DNA of 64,000 bases, taken from contig ONAB01000001.1 in assembly GCA_900315705.1 (NCBI GenBank), positions 79,178 through 143,177 of the forward strand. Reading direction: 5' to 3'. The notes beneath the pieces were generated by a model that saw only the letters and a program-made list of their open reading frames with translations, searched no databases and had not been told where the DNA came from. The translations under genes and the position numbers were made by a program. This DNA is from an uncultured Bacteroidales bacterium (GTDB lineage Bacteria > Bacteroidota > Bacteroidia > Bacteroidales > WCHB1-69). Shown here piece after piece: positions 15,871 to 24,893 of the stretch; position 1 is the stretch's first letter, and each line of letters begins with the position of its first letter.

Positions 15871-17373
15871 TCGCCTTCCCAACCAGCGGAATCCCCTTGT
15901 GTCGGGCTCGGGATAATACTCGTAGGCTCCGATGTCGGGGATGCCGTTGCGTGTCCTTCCCAATAGGTCGGTGGTGATGCCTAACCCGCTCATACCGTTG
16001 TCAATAGCGGGCGAGTCCTCCTGCAAGTTATAGTTTTGACTGTAGTCGCTGACAAATTTGGGCGGCAGGTTGAAACAACTGATGAACATACTGCCCAAAT
16101 TCTCTTTCTTCAAGATGCAGTTATGGAAAGTGAAATCCACCTCCGCGCCATTTGCCCTTGAGATGGCGAACTCGTCCCCGTCATCGGAGCGGTTGCCGTA
16201 GATGATGGAGTTGTTGCATTCCAGATTCGCATCGCCCATCATATAGACGGTCTCATACTCGCCGGCGGCGTTGATTTGCGTCACATCATAATAGTTGCTC
16301 AACAGCACGGCTGGCGTTTTGCGCGCCGAGGTGGTAAAATTGGCCACCGTGACGTGGTTCAACTTGTAGTCGCCCACGTGCATCGCGATGCTGTAGGTGC
16401 CGTTGTTGCTCACCTGGCAATTGTTCATCTCCAGGTTGGCGGCGTGGCAGAGCACCCCGTACAACTTGTTGTCCCGTATAATGGTGTTGTTGACGATAGT
16501 CTTGTTGCCTAGGAACTCTTGCAGGATGTCCGTCTCCAAGCCGATGGCGGCGTGGGAGATGATGGCGTTCTCGATGAGGTTGTCCTGGGTGCCCTCGTTG
16601 ATGAGGATGCGGTCCCATTGGGCATAGTCGGCGTCGAAGAACGACTCCAGATGGTCGCCACGGATGATGACGGGTTGGTCAACCGTGCCGTTGATGTGTA
16701 TGTTGCCGTAACGATAGACCCAGATGCCACCGCCGTGGATATAGACGCGCGTGCCGGGGTCGATGATCAGCTTGCCCAGCGAGTCCACCGCTGCCCATCC
16801 GTAGATGACCCACGGCTTGTCGTTGGTCCAGTGCACCTCCTCGTGCTCGTGTGCCACAATCTTGTAGGGCATCGAGCCGCCGTGGTCGGCCACAATAAAG
16901 TGGGCGTCTTGACCGAAGGCCACCAACTGTACGGCCTGCCTGCGGTTTGTGTTGTAAAACAGCACAGAGTCGGTCACCAAATAGGGCGTGTTGTGGTCGG
17001 TGGGGTTGATGTTGACCTTGACGAAGACAAAGATGCTGTCGCGGCCCGGAATCTCCACTTCATCGAACTCCACCCCCGATTGGCCGTTCACGTTGATGCT
17101 GTAGTACGACTGCTGCGCCCCGGCCAGGCAGATGCGCAACTTCACAGGCTGTTTTCCGGGATTCTTCACGGTGAAATTGCGTGTCACCGAAGTGATGGTG
17201 GTGAACACGGTGTCGAACATCAGCGTGTCGGTGGAGAACTCCAACTTCACGTCATCGCCATAGCCGCGATGGCAACCCTGGAACAGAGAGCCGCCGCACA
17301 CGATGAGCAGTATCAATATGCCGTAAAAAAACGGGAGTGTCTTGAGAAATAGGGTATGGGTCTTATTCGTCAT
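15868..17373 (-). CDS. Right-handed parallel beta-helix repeat protein, probable lipoprotein
   Basis: The 501-residue exported protein has a hydrophobic signal with a possible lipobox ending in SLFQGC (about 28-33). An N-terminal Ig-like/abnormal-spindle-type segment (about 45-150) carries FTVKNPGKQPVKLRICLAG. The beta-helix that follows has repeated N-x-I/V units (IENAIISHAAIG, KTIVNNTIIRDNKLYG, NLEMNNCQVSNNGTY), ending in LTTDLLGRTRNGIPDIGAYEY. That ending is common in Bacteroidota polysaccharide-associated or secreted proteins. It overlaps the 3' end of truA by 11 bases and is the last gene of a three-gene operon. The substrate is unknown. Confidence 0.8.
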   Translation of the reverse strand: MTNKTHTLFLKTLPFFYGILILLIVCGGSLFQGCHRGYGDDVKLEFSTDTLMFDTVFTTITSVTRNFTVKNPGKQPVKLRICLAGAQQSYYSINVNGQSGVEFDEVEIPGRDSIFVFVKVNINPTDHNTPYLVTDSVLFYNTNRRQAVQLVAFGQDAHFIVADHGGSMPYKIVAHEHEEVHWTNDKPWVIYGWAAVDSLGKLIIDPGTRVYIHGGGIWVYRYGNIHINGTVDQPVIIRGDHLESFFDADYAQWDRILINEGTQDNLIENAIISHAAIGLETDILQEFLGNKTIVNNTIIRDNKLYGVLCHAANLEMNNCQVSNNGTYSIAMHVGDYKLNHVTVANFTTSARKTPAVLLSNYYDVTQINAAGEYETVYMMGDANLECNNSIIYGNRSDDGDEFAISRANGAEVDFTFHNCILKKENLGSMFISCFNLPPKFVSDYSQNYNLQEDSPAIDNGMSGLGITTDLLGRTRNGIPDIGAYEYYPEPDTRGFRWLGRR

Positions 17374-18133
17374 TATCTTCTATGATTTCAGGCCAGTTAT
17401 AACGTACATTTGTCAGAAAAAGTGCACCTGCCGGGACAGAGATGCCGGCTTTGCATCTATCTTTTTGATTGATAATATTTTGAAAATCACTTACACTGAG
17501 TTTCCCGAACCCTACGTCCAACAGGGTGCCCACGATGGCGCGCACCATATTGCGCAGAAAACGGTTGGCAGTGATGGTGAATACCAAATCATCACCCTCC
17601 AAAACCCATTGGGCGTGTGTTACGTGGCAGATGAAGTTGTTGACTTGGGTGTGTACCTTGGAGAAACTCGTGAAATCCTCGTTTTCAAGCAACAATGCGG
17701 CCGCTTCGTTCATCCGCTCGATGTCGGGTGTGCGGAAACTGAAGTAGCGTTGTGGGAAGGTGAAGGGATTTTTCCGGATGGAGACAAAATACTGGTAGGT
17801 GCGCTCCACGGCGTCGAAACGGGCGTGGGCGCGGGGCTTCACGGGAAAGATGTTGAAGATGACGATTTCCTTGGGCAGAAAGCTGTTGAGCTGGTCGCGG
17901 AGCCGTTTCAGCCCCTCGGTGTCAAGGGTCTCCTCCAGTTCGAAATGGGCGTAGTAGTCGGCAGCGTGCACTCCCGTGTCGGTGCGCCCGCAACCGGTCA
18001 CCGCGATGTGCTCCTGATGCAGCAACAATGACAGGCTCCGCTCCAGCACCTCCTGCACGGAGGGATGGTCGGGCTGAACCTGCCAGCCGAAAAAGGGCGC
18101 TCCATTGTATGCCAAATGCAGGAAATACCGCAT
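17363..18133 (-). CDS. truA: tRNA pseudouridine(38-40) synthase
   Basis: TruA (256 residues) isomerises uridines 38-40 in tRNA anticodon arms. The catalytic aspartate is D52 in TGCGRTDTGVHA. Other family signatures are the N-terminal LAYNGAPFFGWQVQP and NRFLRNMVRAIVGTLLDVG in the C-terminal half. Length is normal. It is the middle gene between DUF4919 (nine bases upstream) and the beta-helix gene (11-base overlap). Confidence 0.96.
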   Translation of the reverse strand: MRYFLHLAYNGAPFFGWQVQPDHPSVQEVLERSLSLLLHQEHIAVTGCGRTDTGVHAADYYAHFELEETLDTEGLKRLRDQLNSFLPKEIVIFNIFPVKPRAHARFDAVERTYQYFVSIRKNPFTFPQRYFSFRTPDIERMNEAAALLLENEDFTSFSKVHTQVNNFICHVTHAQWVLEGDDLVFTITANRFLRNMVRAIVGTLLDVGFGKLSVSDFQNIINQKDRCKAGISVPAGALFLTNVRYNWPEIIEDNDE

Positions 18134-18142
18134 AAAAGTCGC

Positions 18143-18805
18143 TTATTTAATGGAGAATGATTTGAGATTGAAATAGAGTTTTTCTATTTTGTAATCGTTC
18201 TCGTCAACCTCCATCACGTCATAGCGCTCATTATTGATGACCTGGAGACTCTGTCCGCCGGGTGTCAGGTCGAACAAAGAGAGCAGGAAATATTCGTGTT
18301 CCACTTCGTTGACATAGAAGGCAGAGGAGGGCTCTTTGCCGTTGCCCGACTCGATGATGGCGATGGCGAAGTTACGCTGCATCCAGGAACACTTGGTGGC
18401 CAATTCCGTGCTGTCCAGCTGGTCGCAGCAATATAATATGGTGCGGAAAGCGCTGACTTTGAATGGGTTTTTCTTCAAAACCTCTTGTGCCATCGCGATG
18501 AGCTCGCGGCAATCGTCATCGCTCACCGAAGGCAGTTCCCGCAGGTGCTTCCTCAACTCCAGGTCCGACATATCGTAGGGGTCGTACTCCTTCTGAAACA
18601 CATAGCCGTAGTAGAGATAGTGGCTCTCTTTGGTGGTGAAGGTGGTGTCGCCGGCATAGTACCGTTCCAGCAGTTTGGGGTAGTAAAACTCCGATTTCGG
18701 ATTGGAGATTGCCTTCTTGATGGCGTTGTAGTCGGGTCGGGTGAACTGGCCGTGGCACAGCATCACTCCCATACAACAGATTAATATAAGCAGCAGTTTT
18801 TTCAT
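18143..18805 (-). CDS. DUF4919 domain-containing exported protein
   Basis: The 220-residue protein has a signal peptide (KLLLILICCMGVMLCHGQ) followed by the DUF4919 pattern: FTRPDYNAIKKAISNPKSEFYYPKLLERY, a central LYYGYVFQKEYDPY, and the C-terminal EHEYFLLSLFDLTPGGQSL. I chose M at 18805 because it begins the signal peptide; the frame remains open upstream through the promoter. It leads the operon with truA. The family is restricted mostly to Bacteroidales and has no known function. Confidence 0.88.
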   Translation of the reverse strand: MKKLLLILICCMGVMLCHGQFTRPDYNAIKKAISNPKSEFYYPKLLERYYAGDTTFTTKESHYLYYGYVFQKEYDPYDMSDLELRKHLRELPSVSDDDCRELIAMAQEVLKKNPFKVSAFRTILYCCDQLDSTELATKCSWMQRNFAIAIIESGNGKEPSSAFYVNEVEHEYFLLSLFDLTPGGQSLQVINNERYDVMEVDENDYKIEKLYFNLKSFSIK

Positions 18806-18877
18806 TTCGGTCTGTTTTTTATAGTTGTTATCAAGGACTTGGGCGTTGCCGTTCCAGTCTTTCTTGAAACAAGGGTG

Positions 18878-18885
18878 CAAAGATA
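18878..18885 (-). promoter_or_regulatory. -7 promoter element TATCTTTG of the DUF4919-truA operon
   Basis: The complement reads TATCTTTGCACCC, 72 bases upstream of the DUF4919 ATG. Confidence 0.55.
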
Positions 18886-18940
18886 GTTTTTTTTCTTTAT
18901 GTGCCTCTTTTGGCCGATGCGTCCATTTGGAAAAAAGGTG

Positions 18941-18948
18941 TATTTTTG
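18941..18948 (+). promoter_or_regulatory. -7 promoter element TATTTTTG, only 8 bases before an ATG
   Basis: TATTTTTGCGCTCTCT leads directly to the ABC ATPase ATG at 18957. Initiation at the usual distance from this element would leave almost no 5' untranslated region. Confidence 0.6.
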
Positions 18949-18956
18949 CGCTCTCT

Positions 18957-20696
18957 ATGGAAAAACTGTTGGATATAATAGATTTGTCGCTGGAACTGAA
19001 GCGTGATGAGGAGTGGAATCCCATCCTGCATCAGGTGAGTTTGCAGCTGTGCAAGGGGCAGACCTTGGGCATTGTGGGCGAGTCGGGCTCCGGCAAGTCG
19101 GTGACGGCCTTGTCGGTGATGCAGTTGCTGAACACCGACATTGCGCGCTATCCCCAGGGGCAAATCCTCTTCCACGAGGAGGGCAAGGAGCAGCCGACAG
19201 ACATCCTGAAAGCCTCCGAGAAGCAAATGCAGCAGATTCGCGGTCGCCGTATCGCGATGATTTTCCAGGAGCCGATGACCTCGCTGAACCCTGTGCTGCG
19301 GTGTGGCGACCAGATTATGGAACAACTCCAGCTGCACACGGCAATGACCAAGGAGCAGGCCAAGGCCCACATCCTCGACCTTTTCCGTGAGGTGATGCTG
19401 CCCCGTCCCGAGCAAATCTACACTTCCTATCCGCACGAGCTGTCGGGCGGACAGAAGCAACGTGTGATGATCGCAATGGCAATGAGCTGCCAGCCCGACC
19501 TGCTGATTGCCGACGAGCCGACCACCGCCCTTGACGTCACTGTCCAGAAGGGTATCCTTGAGCTGATTCGCAAACTGCAGCGCAAGCACGGGATGAGCGT
19601 GCTTTTCATCACCCACGACCTTGGCGTGGTGGCCGAAATCGCCGACCAGGTGATTGTTCTCTTCAAAGGACAGGTGGTGGAGCACGGCAATATCCGTGAT
19701 ATTTTCCTCCATCCGCAACACCCCTACACACAGGGACTGCTGGCGTGCCGCCCCTCGCTGGATGTGCGGCTGCGACAGTTGCCCACGGTGGACGATTTCA
19801 TCCAGCAACGGCAAAAAGGCGTTGAGCAAGCCGTGGAAAATCTTTGTGTCTCTCCCGACGAGCGGCGCGCTTTCCACCAGCAGCTTTATGCCGAAAAGCC
19901 CCTCATCGAGTTGCGCCATATTAGCAAACAGTACCCCGTCAGGAAACACAAATTGTTTGAAAAACGACAATATGTGAATGCCCTTCAGGATGTCAGTCTT
20001 GAGGTGTATGAAGGCGAGACCTTGGGTTTGGTGGGCGAGTCGGGTTGCGGCAAGACCACCTTAGGCCGCTCGATGATTCGGCTGATAGAACCCACTGCCG
20101 GAGCTGTGTTGTACAGAGGTGTCAACCTGATGGATCTTTCCCAGAAAGAGATGCGCAAGATGCGCAAGGATCTCCAGATTATCCTGCAAGACCCATACTC
20201 CTCGCTCAATCAGCGGCTTACGGTGGGTGATGCCCTGATGGAACCGATGCGCGTCCATAACATCGGGCAGAACGATGCCGAGCGCAAGCGGAAAGCCATC
20301 GCCCTGTTGGAGCGCGTCAATCTTGGTGAGGAGCATTTCTACCGCTATCCGCACGAGTTCTCCGGAGGTCAGCGCCAGCGCATCTCCATCGCCCGCGCCC
20401 TGGCCGTCAACCCGCGCTTCATCATCTGCGACGAGTCGGTCTCCGCCCTCGACGTTTCCGTGCAGGCCCAGGTGCTCAACCTGCTCAACGAACTCAAACA
20501 AGAGTATCATTTCACCTATATTTTCATCTCCCACGACCTTTCCGTGGTGAAGTTTATGTCGGACCGCATCGTGGTGATGCAGTCGGGCCGCATTGTGGAG
20601 CAGGGCGATGCCGACGAGCTTTGCGCCCACCCGCAAACCGAATATACCCGCACTCTTCTCGAGGCCATTCCCAGAGGTTTGGTTTCGGAGGTGTAA
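18957..20696 (+). CDS. Dipeptide/oligopeptide ABC transporter ATPase, fused DppD-DppF type
   Basis: This 579-residue protein contains two complete ABC modules. Module 1 has Walker A GESGSGKS, signature LSGGQKQR and Walker [13 protein letters not shown]. Module 2 has Walker [10 protein letters not shown], signature FSGGQRQR and Walker [13 protein letters not shown]. Each module ends with the peptide-transporter C-terminal region ([32 protein letters not shown]), as in fused DppD/DppF, GsiA or YejF proteins. No permease or binding protein is adjacent, so partner genes must lie elsewhere. I chose M at 18957; earlier in-frame Mets precede the promoter. The 5' leader would be extremely short. Confidence 0.92.
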   Translation: MEKLLDIIDLSLELKRDEEWNPILHQVSLQLCKGQTLGIVGESGSGKSVTALSVMQLLNTDIARYPQGQILFHEEGKEQPTDILKASEKQMQQIRGRRIAMIFQEPMTSLNPVLRCGDQIMEQLQLHTAMTKEQAKAHILDLFREVMLPRPEQIYTSYPHELSGGQKQRVMIAMAMSCQPDLLIADEPTTALDVTVQKGILELIRKLQRKHGMSVLFITHDLGVVAEIADQVIVLFKGQVVEHGNIRDIFLHPQHPYTQGLLACRPSLDVRLRQLPTVDDFIQQRQKGVEQAVENLCVSPDERRAFHQQLYAEKPLIELRHISKQYPVRKHKLFEKRQYVNALQDVSLEVYEGETLGLVGESGCGKTTLGRSMIRLIEPTAGAVLYRGVNLMDLSQKEMRKMRKDLQIILQDPYSSLNQRLTVGDALMEPMRVHNIGQNDAERKRKAIALLERVNLGEEHFYRYPHEFSGGQRQRISIARALAVNPRFIICDESVSALDVSVQAQVLNLLNELKQEYHFTYIFISHDLSVVKFMSDRIVVMQSGRIVEQGDADELCAHPQTEYTRTLLEAIPRGLVSEV

Positions 20697-20731
20697 GTCC
20701 CGTCATTGTTCATCTATACAATATTATATAT

Positions 20732-21655
20732 ATGTCTAAAACCGCAACCATTATAAAAACCATTATCCGCATTCTCATCGGATTGATGTTTATCGTGTCG
20801 GCTGTCCTGAAAATATTCTCCCTGGACACGTTTGAGATTTACATCTACAGTCTTGACTTTTTCGGCTTTGTGTTCTCGGGTTTCGTCGCCCGCTGTGTCA
20901 TCGCCGCCGAGCTGCTGTTGGGCAGTTTCCTCATCGCCAAGATTCTGTACAAGCCCACTTGGTGGCTGACAATGGCGATGATGATCGTGTTCACCCTGTT
21001 TTTGGTCTATGTGGCCCTGTTCCGGAATGATGCCAACTGTCACTGTATGGGCGAACTGGTGGAACTCAACCCCGCGTGGTCGATTGTGAAGAACTTGGTT
21101 TTGATACTGTTGTTGCTGCTCATCCGCAAGGAGGATGACTGGCATTTCCGCGGCAAAGTGGCCTTGGGAATCTCCCTGCTTGTGGCGTCCGTCGCGGTGC
21201 CCTTCGCCCTTTTCCCGATGGACTCCTTCTACCAAATCTTCAGTCGCGAAGAGCAGAAAGTCGATATGGCCAAGTTCTCGCAGTTTATGCAGGATTCCAC
21301 CGCACAGGCCCTCCAGCTCGATCGTGGCAACTATGTGATTGGCTATCTTGCTTCTGGCTGCAAGTACTGCAAGATCAGTGCCTCTAAAATCCACACTATT
21401 TTCCAGAATAATCAGCTGGATTCCACAAGGCTGGTGTTTATGATTTGGGGCTCGGAGAAATCTGTGCGGAGTTTCCAGGAAGAGACGGAGACGCAAGGCT
21501 ATCGGTATGAATCCATCAACCCTGTGGAGGCGCTTAACATCGTCTTCGGCCAGTTCCCGACGTATGTGTATGTCCATAACGGCCAGGTGGAGCGTGTGGC
21601 CAATTTGCGCGGGCTGGAAGAGCGCTATACGGTGGATTTCTTAAGCCAAAAGTGA
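20732..21655 (+). CDS. MauE/DoxX-like redox membrane protein with thioredoxin-like C-terminus
   Basis: The 307-residue protein has a DoxX/MauE-type four-helix membrane domain (about 8-30, 45-70, 78-98, 118-132) with the CHC motif at C103/C105 (NCHCMGELVELNPAW). A fifth helix (about 142-162) leads into an extracytoplasmic domain with a CXXC pair C210/C213 (SGCKYCKISASK) in a thioredoxin-like context (FPTYVYVHNGQVE). A role in periplasmic thiol-disulfide exchange is likely, with the membrane part passing reducing equivalents to the CXXC domain. The stop overlaps the start of the TetR-like gene (TGATG). Confidence 0.82.
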   Translation: MSKTATIIKTIIRILIGLMFIVSAVLKIFSLDTFEIYIYSLDFFGFVFSGFVARCVIAAELLLGSFLIAKILYKPTWWLTMAMMIVFTLFLVYVALFRNDANCHCMGELVELNPAWSIVKNLVLILLLLLIRKEDDWHFRGKVALGISLLVASVAVPFALFPMDSFYQIFSREEQKVDMAKFSQFMQDSTAQALQLDRGNYVIGYLASGCKYCKISASKIHTIFQNNQLDSTRLVFMIWGSEKSVRSFQEETETQGYRYESINPVEALNIVFGQFPTYVYVHNGQVERVANLRGLEERYTVDFLSQK

Positions 21656-22230
21656 TGAAAAAGGGCATCGACATATCCCGTAAGGAACAGAAAACGGTGG
21701 ATTTGTATCTGTTCTATAAGGATAACGGCTTCAATCATACCATTGACGAGATTGCCTCCGCGATGAAGATTGGCCGGAAAACGTTCTACAACCGTTATGT
21801 CAACAAGGAAACCTCCGTGTCAACAACCTTGCAATATTGCCACGCCCAGTTTGTGGATTATTTCAACGAGCAGCTCTTGCAATGTAACCATTCTGTGGAA
21901 GAGGTGGTGCTGTTGATGTGGGAGTTCAGGCAGTTTGCCCAAGAAAATCGTGTTTTCTTCCAATATGATTGGGATAATGGCCTCTTTTTTACCGATGAAA
22001 CCCCTTTCAGAAGTCTTTTGGTGAGCATTATTCGCAAAGGACTTCGTAGTTATCATATCCGGGAGGACATTGATGCCACGGCCTATGCCAATTTCTTCTA
22101 TGCCAATTTGTCTTTGTATGTGCTTTCCGGCCACACGCAATCTGTGATTTTGCGTTATGTGCTGATGCCGCTGCTCAACGAGCGCGGTATGGAGCTGCTG
22201 GACGAGCTGAATCTGGAGTCGTTTGCGTAG
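21655..22230 (+). CDS. TetR-like transcriptional regulator
   Basis: This 191-residue protein has a TetR-type helix-turn-helix at about 10-50 (HTIDEIASAMKIGRKTFYNRYVNKET), then an all-helical ligand-binding-like domain (FRQFAQENRVFFQYDW, ANFFYANLSLYVLSG). The ATG at 21655 overlaps the preceding stop by one base; a GTG at 21652 is also possible. Translational coupling to the DoxX/thioredoxin membrane protein suggests it regulates that function, but its targets and ligand are unknown. Confidence 0.78.
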   Translation: MKKGIDISRKEQKTVDLYLFYKDNGFNHTIDEIASAMKIGRKTFYNRYVNKETSVSTTLQYCHAQFVDYFNEQLLQCNHSVEEVVLLMWEFRQFAQENRVFFQYDWDNGLFFTDETPFRSLLVSIIRKGLRSYHIREDIDATAYANFFYANLSLYVLSGHTQSVILRYVLMPLLNERGMELLDELNLESFA

Positions 22231-22250
22231 CGGGGTGTGTCTTCCAGCAT

Positions 22251-23840
22251 CTATTTCATCACTTCGATGGCCTTGAGAATGGTCTTGTCGGTGGTGTTGA
22301 TGACAGGGTAGAAGGCTTCGTTGCCGTAGAGGTTCCGGCCGATGAGTGCCTTGGTCCACTGTTTCAGTTCCTGACGGTCGCCGGCGGTCAATGCAGGGGC
22401 GTTGTGCTTGGTCAGCTTTTTGTAATAACCCAATATTTCCGTAATTTGGGCATCGCTGACGCTGTATTTGGTGATGAAATCCCGGGCGGTAGGATAACTC
22501 TTCTTCAGGCTCTCCTTTTGTTGGGTGACATAATGGAAGGAGTATTGGATGAGGGTCGCCGTGTTGGCGATTTCGTAGTAACCTTCAAGATTCTTAGTCT
22601 GTTCCAAAGGAACGAAGAAGTCGGGCATAATGCCGCCGCCGCCATAGACGGTGCGCCCGCCGATGGTTTTGTAGGCCTCCGACTTGTCGAGTTTGATGCT
22701 GTCTTCGGACTCCATCTCGCCGTTGGTGATACGTTTGTACAGTTCTTCGTAATAGGCGTCGGTGCCCTCCTTGTAATTGCGTTGGATGCAGCGGCCGCTG
22801 GGCGTGTGGTAGCGGGCGGTGGTAAGCCGTATGGTGCTCTTATCGTTGAGGTCGAACTGCCTTTGCACCAAACCCTTGCCGAAGGAACGGCGGCCCACTA
22901 CATATCCGCGGTCATTGTCCTGCACCGCGCCGGCCACAATCTCAGAGGCCGATGCGCTGAAGTCGTCGATGAGGATGGCGACCTTGCCGTTCTCGAAGTT
23001 GCCCTTGCGGGTGGCGTAATAGACCTCGGGGCGCACGTTCAAGCCCTCCACAGAGACTATCTCCCGCTTGTTGGGCAGCAACTCGTCGCAAACTTGGATG
23101 GCAGCGTCGAGAAAGCCCCCGGCATTGCCGCGCAAGTCCACCACCAATTGCTTCATACCCTGCTGCTTCAGTTTCAGTATGGCTCTGGAGAACTCCTCCG
23201 CCGTGGTGCTGCCGAACTCGTTGAGCTTGATGTAGCCGGTTTGCTTGTCAAACATATAGGCCACATCGACCGTGTAGGTGGGGATGACGTCACGCTTGAC
23301 CTCGTAGGTGTAGGTCTCGTCAAAGCCTGGACGCAAAATTCCCAATTTGACACGAGTGCCCTTTTGGCCTCTCAACAACTTGAAAACCTTGTCGTTGGTG
23401 GCCCCGATGAGGGATTTTCCATCTACGGTGACAATGCGGTCGCCGGCACGGATGCCTGCCTTTTCGGAGGGCCCGCCCGAGATGGTGGAGATGACCATCA
23501 CCGTGTCGTTCATTATGTTGAACTGTATGCCCACCCCCTCAAACGAACCGCTTAACGACTCCATCATTGCCTTGTTCTCCTCCGGTGTAGAATAGGAGGA
23601 GTGCGGGTCCAGACTCTGCAGGATGGCATTGATGGCGTTGTTGTAGATGGAATCCACGTCCACGGAATCCACATAGTATTTGTCAATGTAGTTCATCACC
23701 TCGTTGAGCTTGTAAAGTTGCGGGTTGGCGGGCGTGATTTTCTTCGAGGGTAAGAAGTTGATGGCCACCGAGATTCCAGCCAGGAAGGCGATGACTAAAT
23801 ATAGTATGGAGATGATGGTTTCGCGACGGTTGCCGTTCAT
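22251..23840 (-). CDS. S41 family C-terminal processing peptidase
   Basis: The 529-residue CtpA/Prc-type serine protease has an N-terminal membrane anchor (about 8-28). A PDZ domain spans about 95-170 (GVGIQFNIMNDTVMVISTISGG is its entry region), followed by the S41 protease core. The catalytic dyad is S297 (FSASASEIVAG) and K322 (RSFGKGLVQ), at the 25-residue spacing of the family. It acts in the periplasm on C-terminal tails of exported proteins. It is the last gene of a leftward operon behind the DAHP synthase gene (12-base gap). Confidence 0.94.
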   Translation of the reverse strand: MNGNRRETIISILYLVIAFLAGISVAINFLPSKKITPANPQLYKLNEVMNYIDKYYVDSVDVDSIYNNAINAILQSLDPHSSYSTPEENKAMMESLSGSFEGVGIQFNIMNDTVMVISTISGGPSEKAGIRAGDRIVTVDGKSLIGATNDKVFKLLRGQKGTRVKLGILRPGFDETYTYEVKRDVIPTYTVDVAYMFDKQTGYIKLNEFGSTTAEEFSRAILKLKQQGMKQLVVDLRGNAGGFLDAAIQVCDELLPNKREIVSVEGLNVRPEVYYATRKGNFENGKVAILIDDFSASASEIVAGAVQDNDRGYVVGRRSFGKGLVQRQFDLNDKSTIRLTTARYHTPSGRCIQRNYKEGTDAYYEELYKRITNGEMESEDSIKLDKSEAYKTIGGRTVYGGGGIMPDFFVPLEQTKNLEGYYEIANTATLIQYSFHYVTQQKESLKKSYPTARDFITKYSVSDAQITEILGYYKKLTKHNAPALTAGDRQELKQWTKALIGRNLYGNEAFYPVINTTDKTILKAIEVMK

Positions 23841-23852
23841 AACAGGGCGATT

Positions 23853-24875
23853 TTATGATTGTTGTTTCTTGATGGAATGAAGATGAAGGATTTGCAGGAA
23901 TTCCTCAATGAACTCTTGGTATTGAATGTCTTGTCCGGGTTTTAAATAGCGTTTGCAAACTTGTTGCCACTGCTGGGGCTGCACCACGGGCAGGTTGTTT
24001 TCCTTTTTGATGCGGGCAATCTCATCCACGATCTGGAAGCGCCTGGCCAACAATTCGCTGAGCTGCGTGTCCACATTTTCCAGAAGGGCGCGCTGCTTGA
24101 TGAGCTCGCGGTTAGGGACGTTGTTCTTGAAGACCAACGATTCGATAATCTCTTCCCATTGGCGCGGAGTGACCTGTTGGTCGGCGTCGCTGAGTGCCTG
24201 GTCGGGTTGCGGGTGGCACTCCAGCATCAGGCCGTCGAAGCCGTACACGAGGGCAAGCTGCGCAATCTGCGGAATCCAGCGAGTGTGGCCGCAGAGATGC
24301 GACGGGTCGCACAGGATGGGCAGGTCCGGGTACTGCACCTTCAGGTCGATGGGGATGTTCCAGCAGGGTGCGTTGCGATAGACGTTCTCGTTGCTGTCGG
24401 CGAAGCCGCGATGGACGGCCATCACCTGCTTCACGTTGGCTTTGAGAAAACGCTCCACATTGCCGGCCCAAAGCTTGACGTCGGGCACCATCGGGTTCTT
24501 CACGAGGATGGTGAAGGGCTTGCTTTTTACGGCATCCGCCAGCTGCTGCACCGCGATGGGATCAACCCCCGTGCGCGCCCCGATCCACAGGGTGTGGATG
24601 TCATAACGTTCGCATAACGCCACCTGCTCGGGGGTCATCACCTCCGTGCAGACTGCGAATCCGCATTCGCGCTGCACCCGTGCCAGCCAGGGCAGGGCCT
24701 TCTCGCCCATACCGGCAAAACTGTCAGGATTGCTGCGGGGCTTCCACACTCCCGCACGGAAAAAGGCCAACTCCCAGTTGTGCACAAACACAATTTCGTG
24801 GAGCTGCCGGGCAGTCTCCAGCAACTGTTGCTCGCTTTCGGCGGCACAAGGTCCAGCTATCAATAAGGGTTTCAT
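23853..24875 (-). CDS. Bifunctional 3-deoxy-7-phosphoheptulonate synthase / chorismate mutase type II
   Basis: The 340-residue fusion has an N-terminal KDO8P-synthase-like DAHP synthase domain (LLIAGPCAAESEQQL; RTGVDPIAVQQLADAV; LPILCDPSHLCGHTRWIPQI; GLMLECHPQPDQALSDADQQ), from about residue 3 to 255. A C-terminal AroQ-type chorismate mutase domain spans about 260-330 (LLENVDTQLSELLARRF, IVDEIARIKKEN). It starts the shikimate pathway and also converts chorismate to prephenate; the fused mutase domain usually makes the synthase sensitive to prephenate. The ATG at 24875 is preferred over a GTG one codon earlier. Confidence 0.95.
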   Translation of the reverse strand: MKPLLIAGPCAAESEQQLLETARQLHEIVFVHNWELAFFRAGVWKPRSNPDSFAGMGEKALPWLARVQRECGFAVCTEVMTPEQVALCERYDIHTLWIGARTGVDPIAVQQLADAVKSKPFTILVKNPMVPDVKLWAGNVERFLKANVKQVMAVHRGFADSNENVYRNAPCWNIPIDLKVQYPDLPILCDPSHLCGHTRWIPQIAQLALVYGFDGLMLECHPQPDQALSDADQQVTPRQWEEIIESLVFKNNVPNRELIKQRALLENVDTQLSELLARRFQIVDEIARIKKENNLPVVQPQQWQQVCKRYLKPGQDIQYQEFIEEFLQILHLHSIKKQQS

Positions 24876-24893
24876 CACTTCTGCTTTTTTGCA

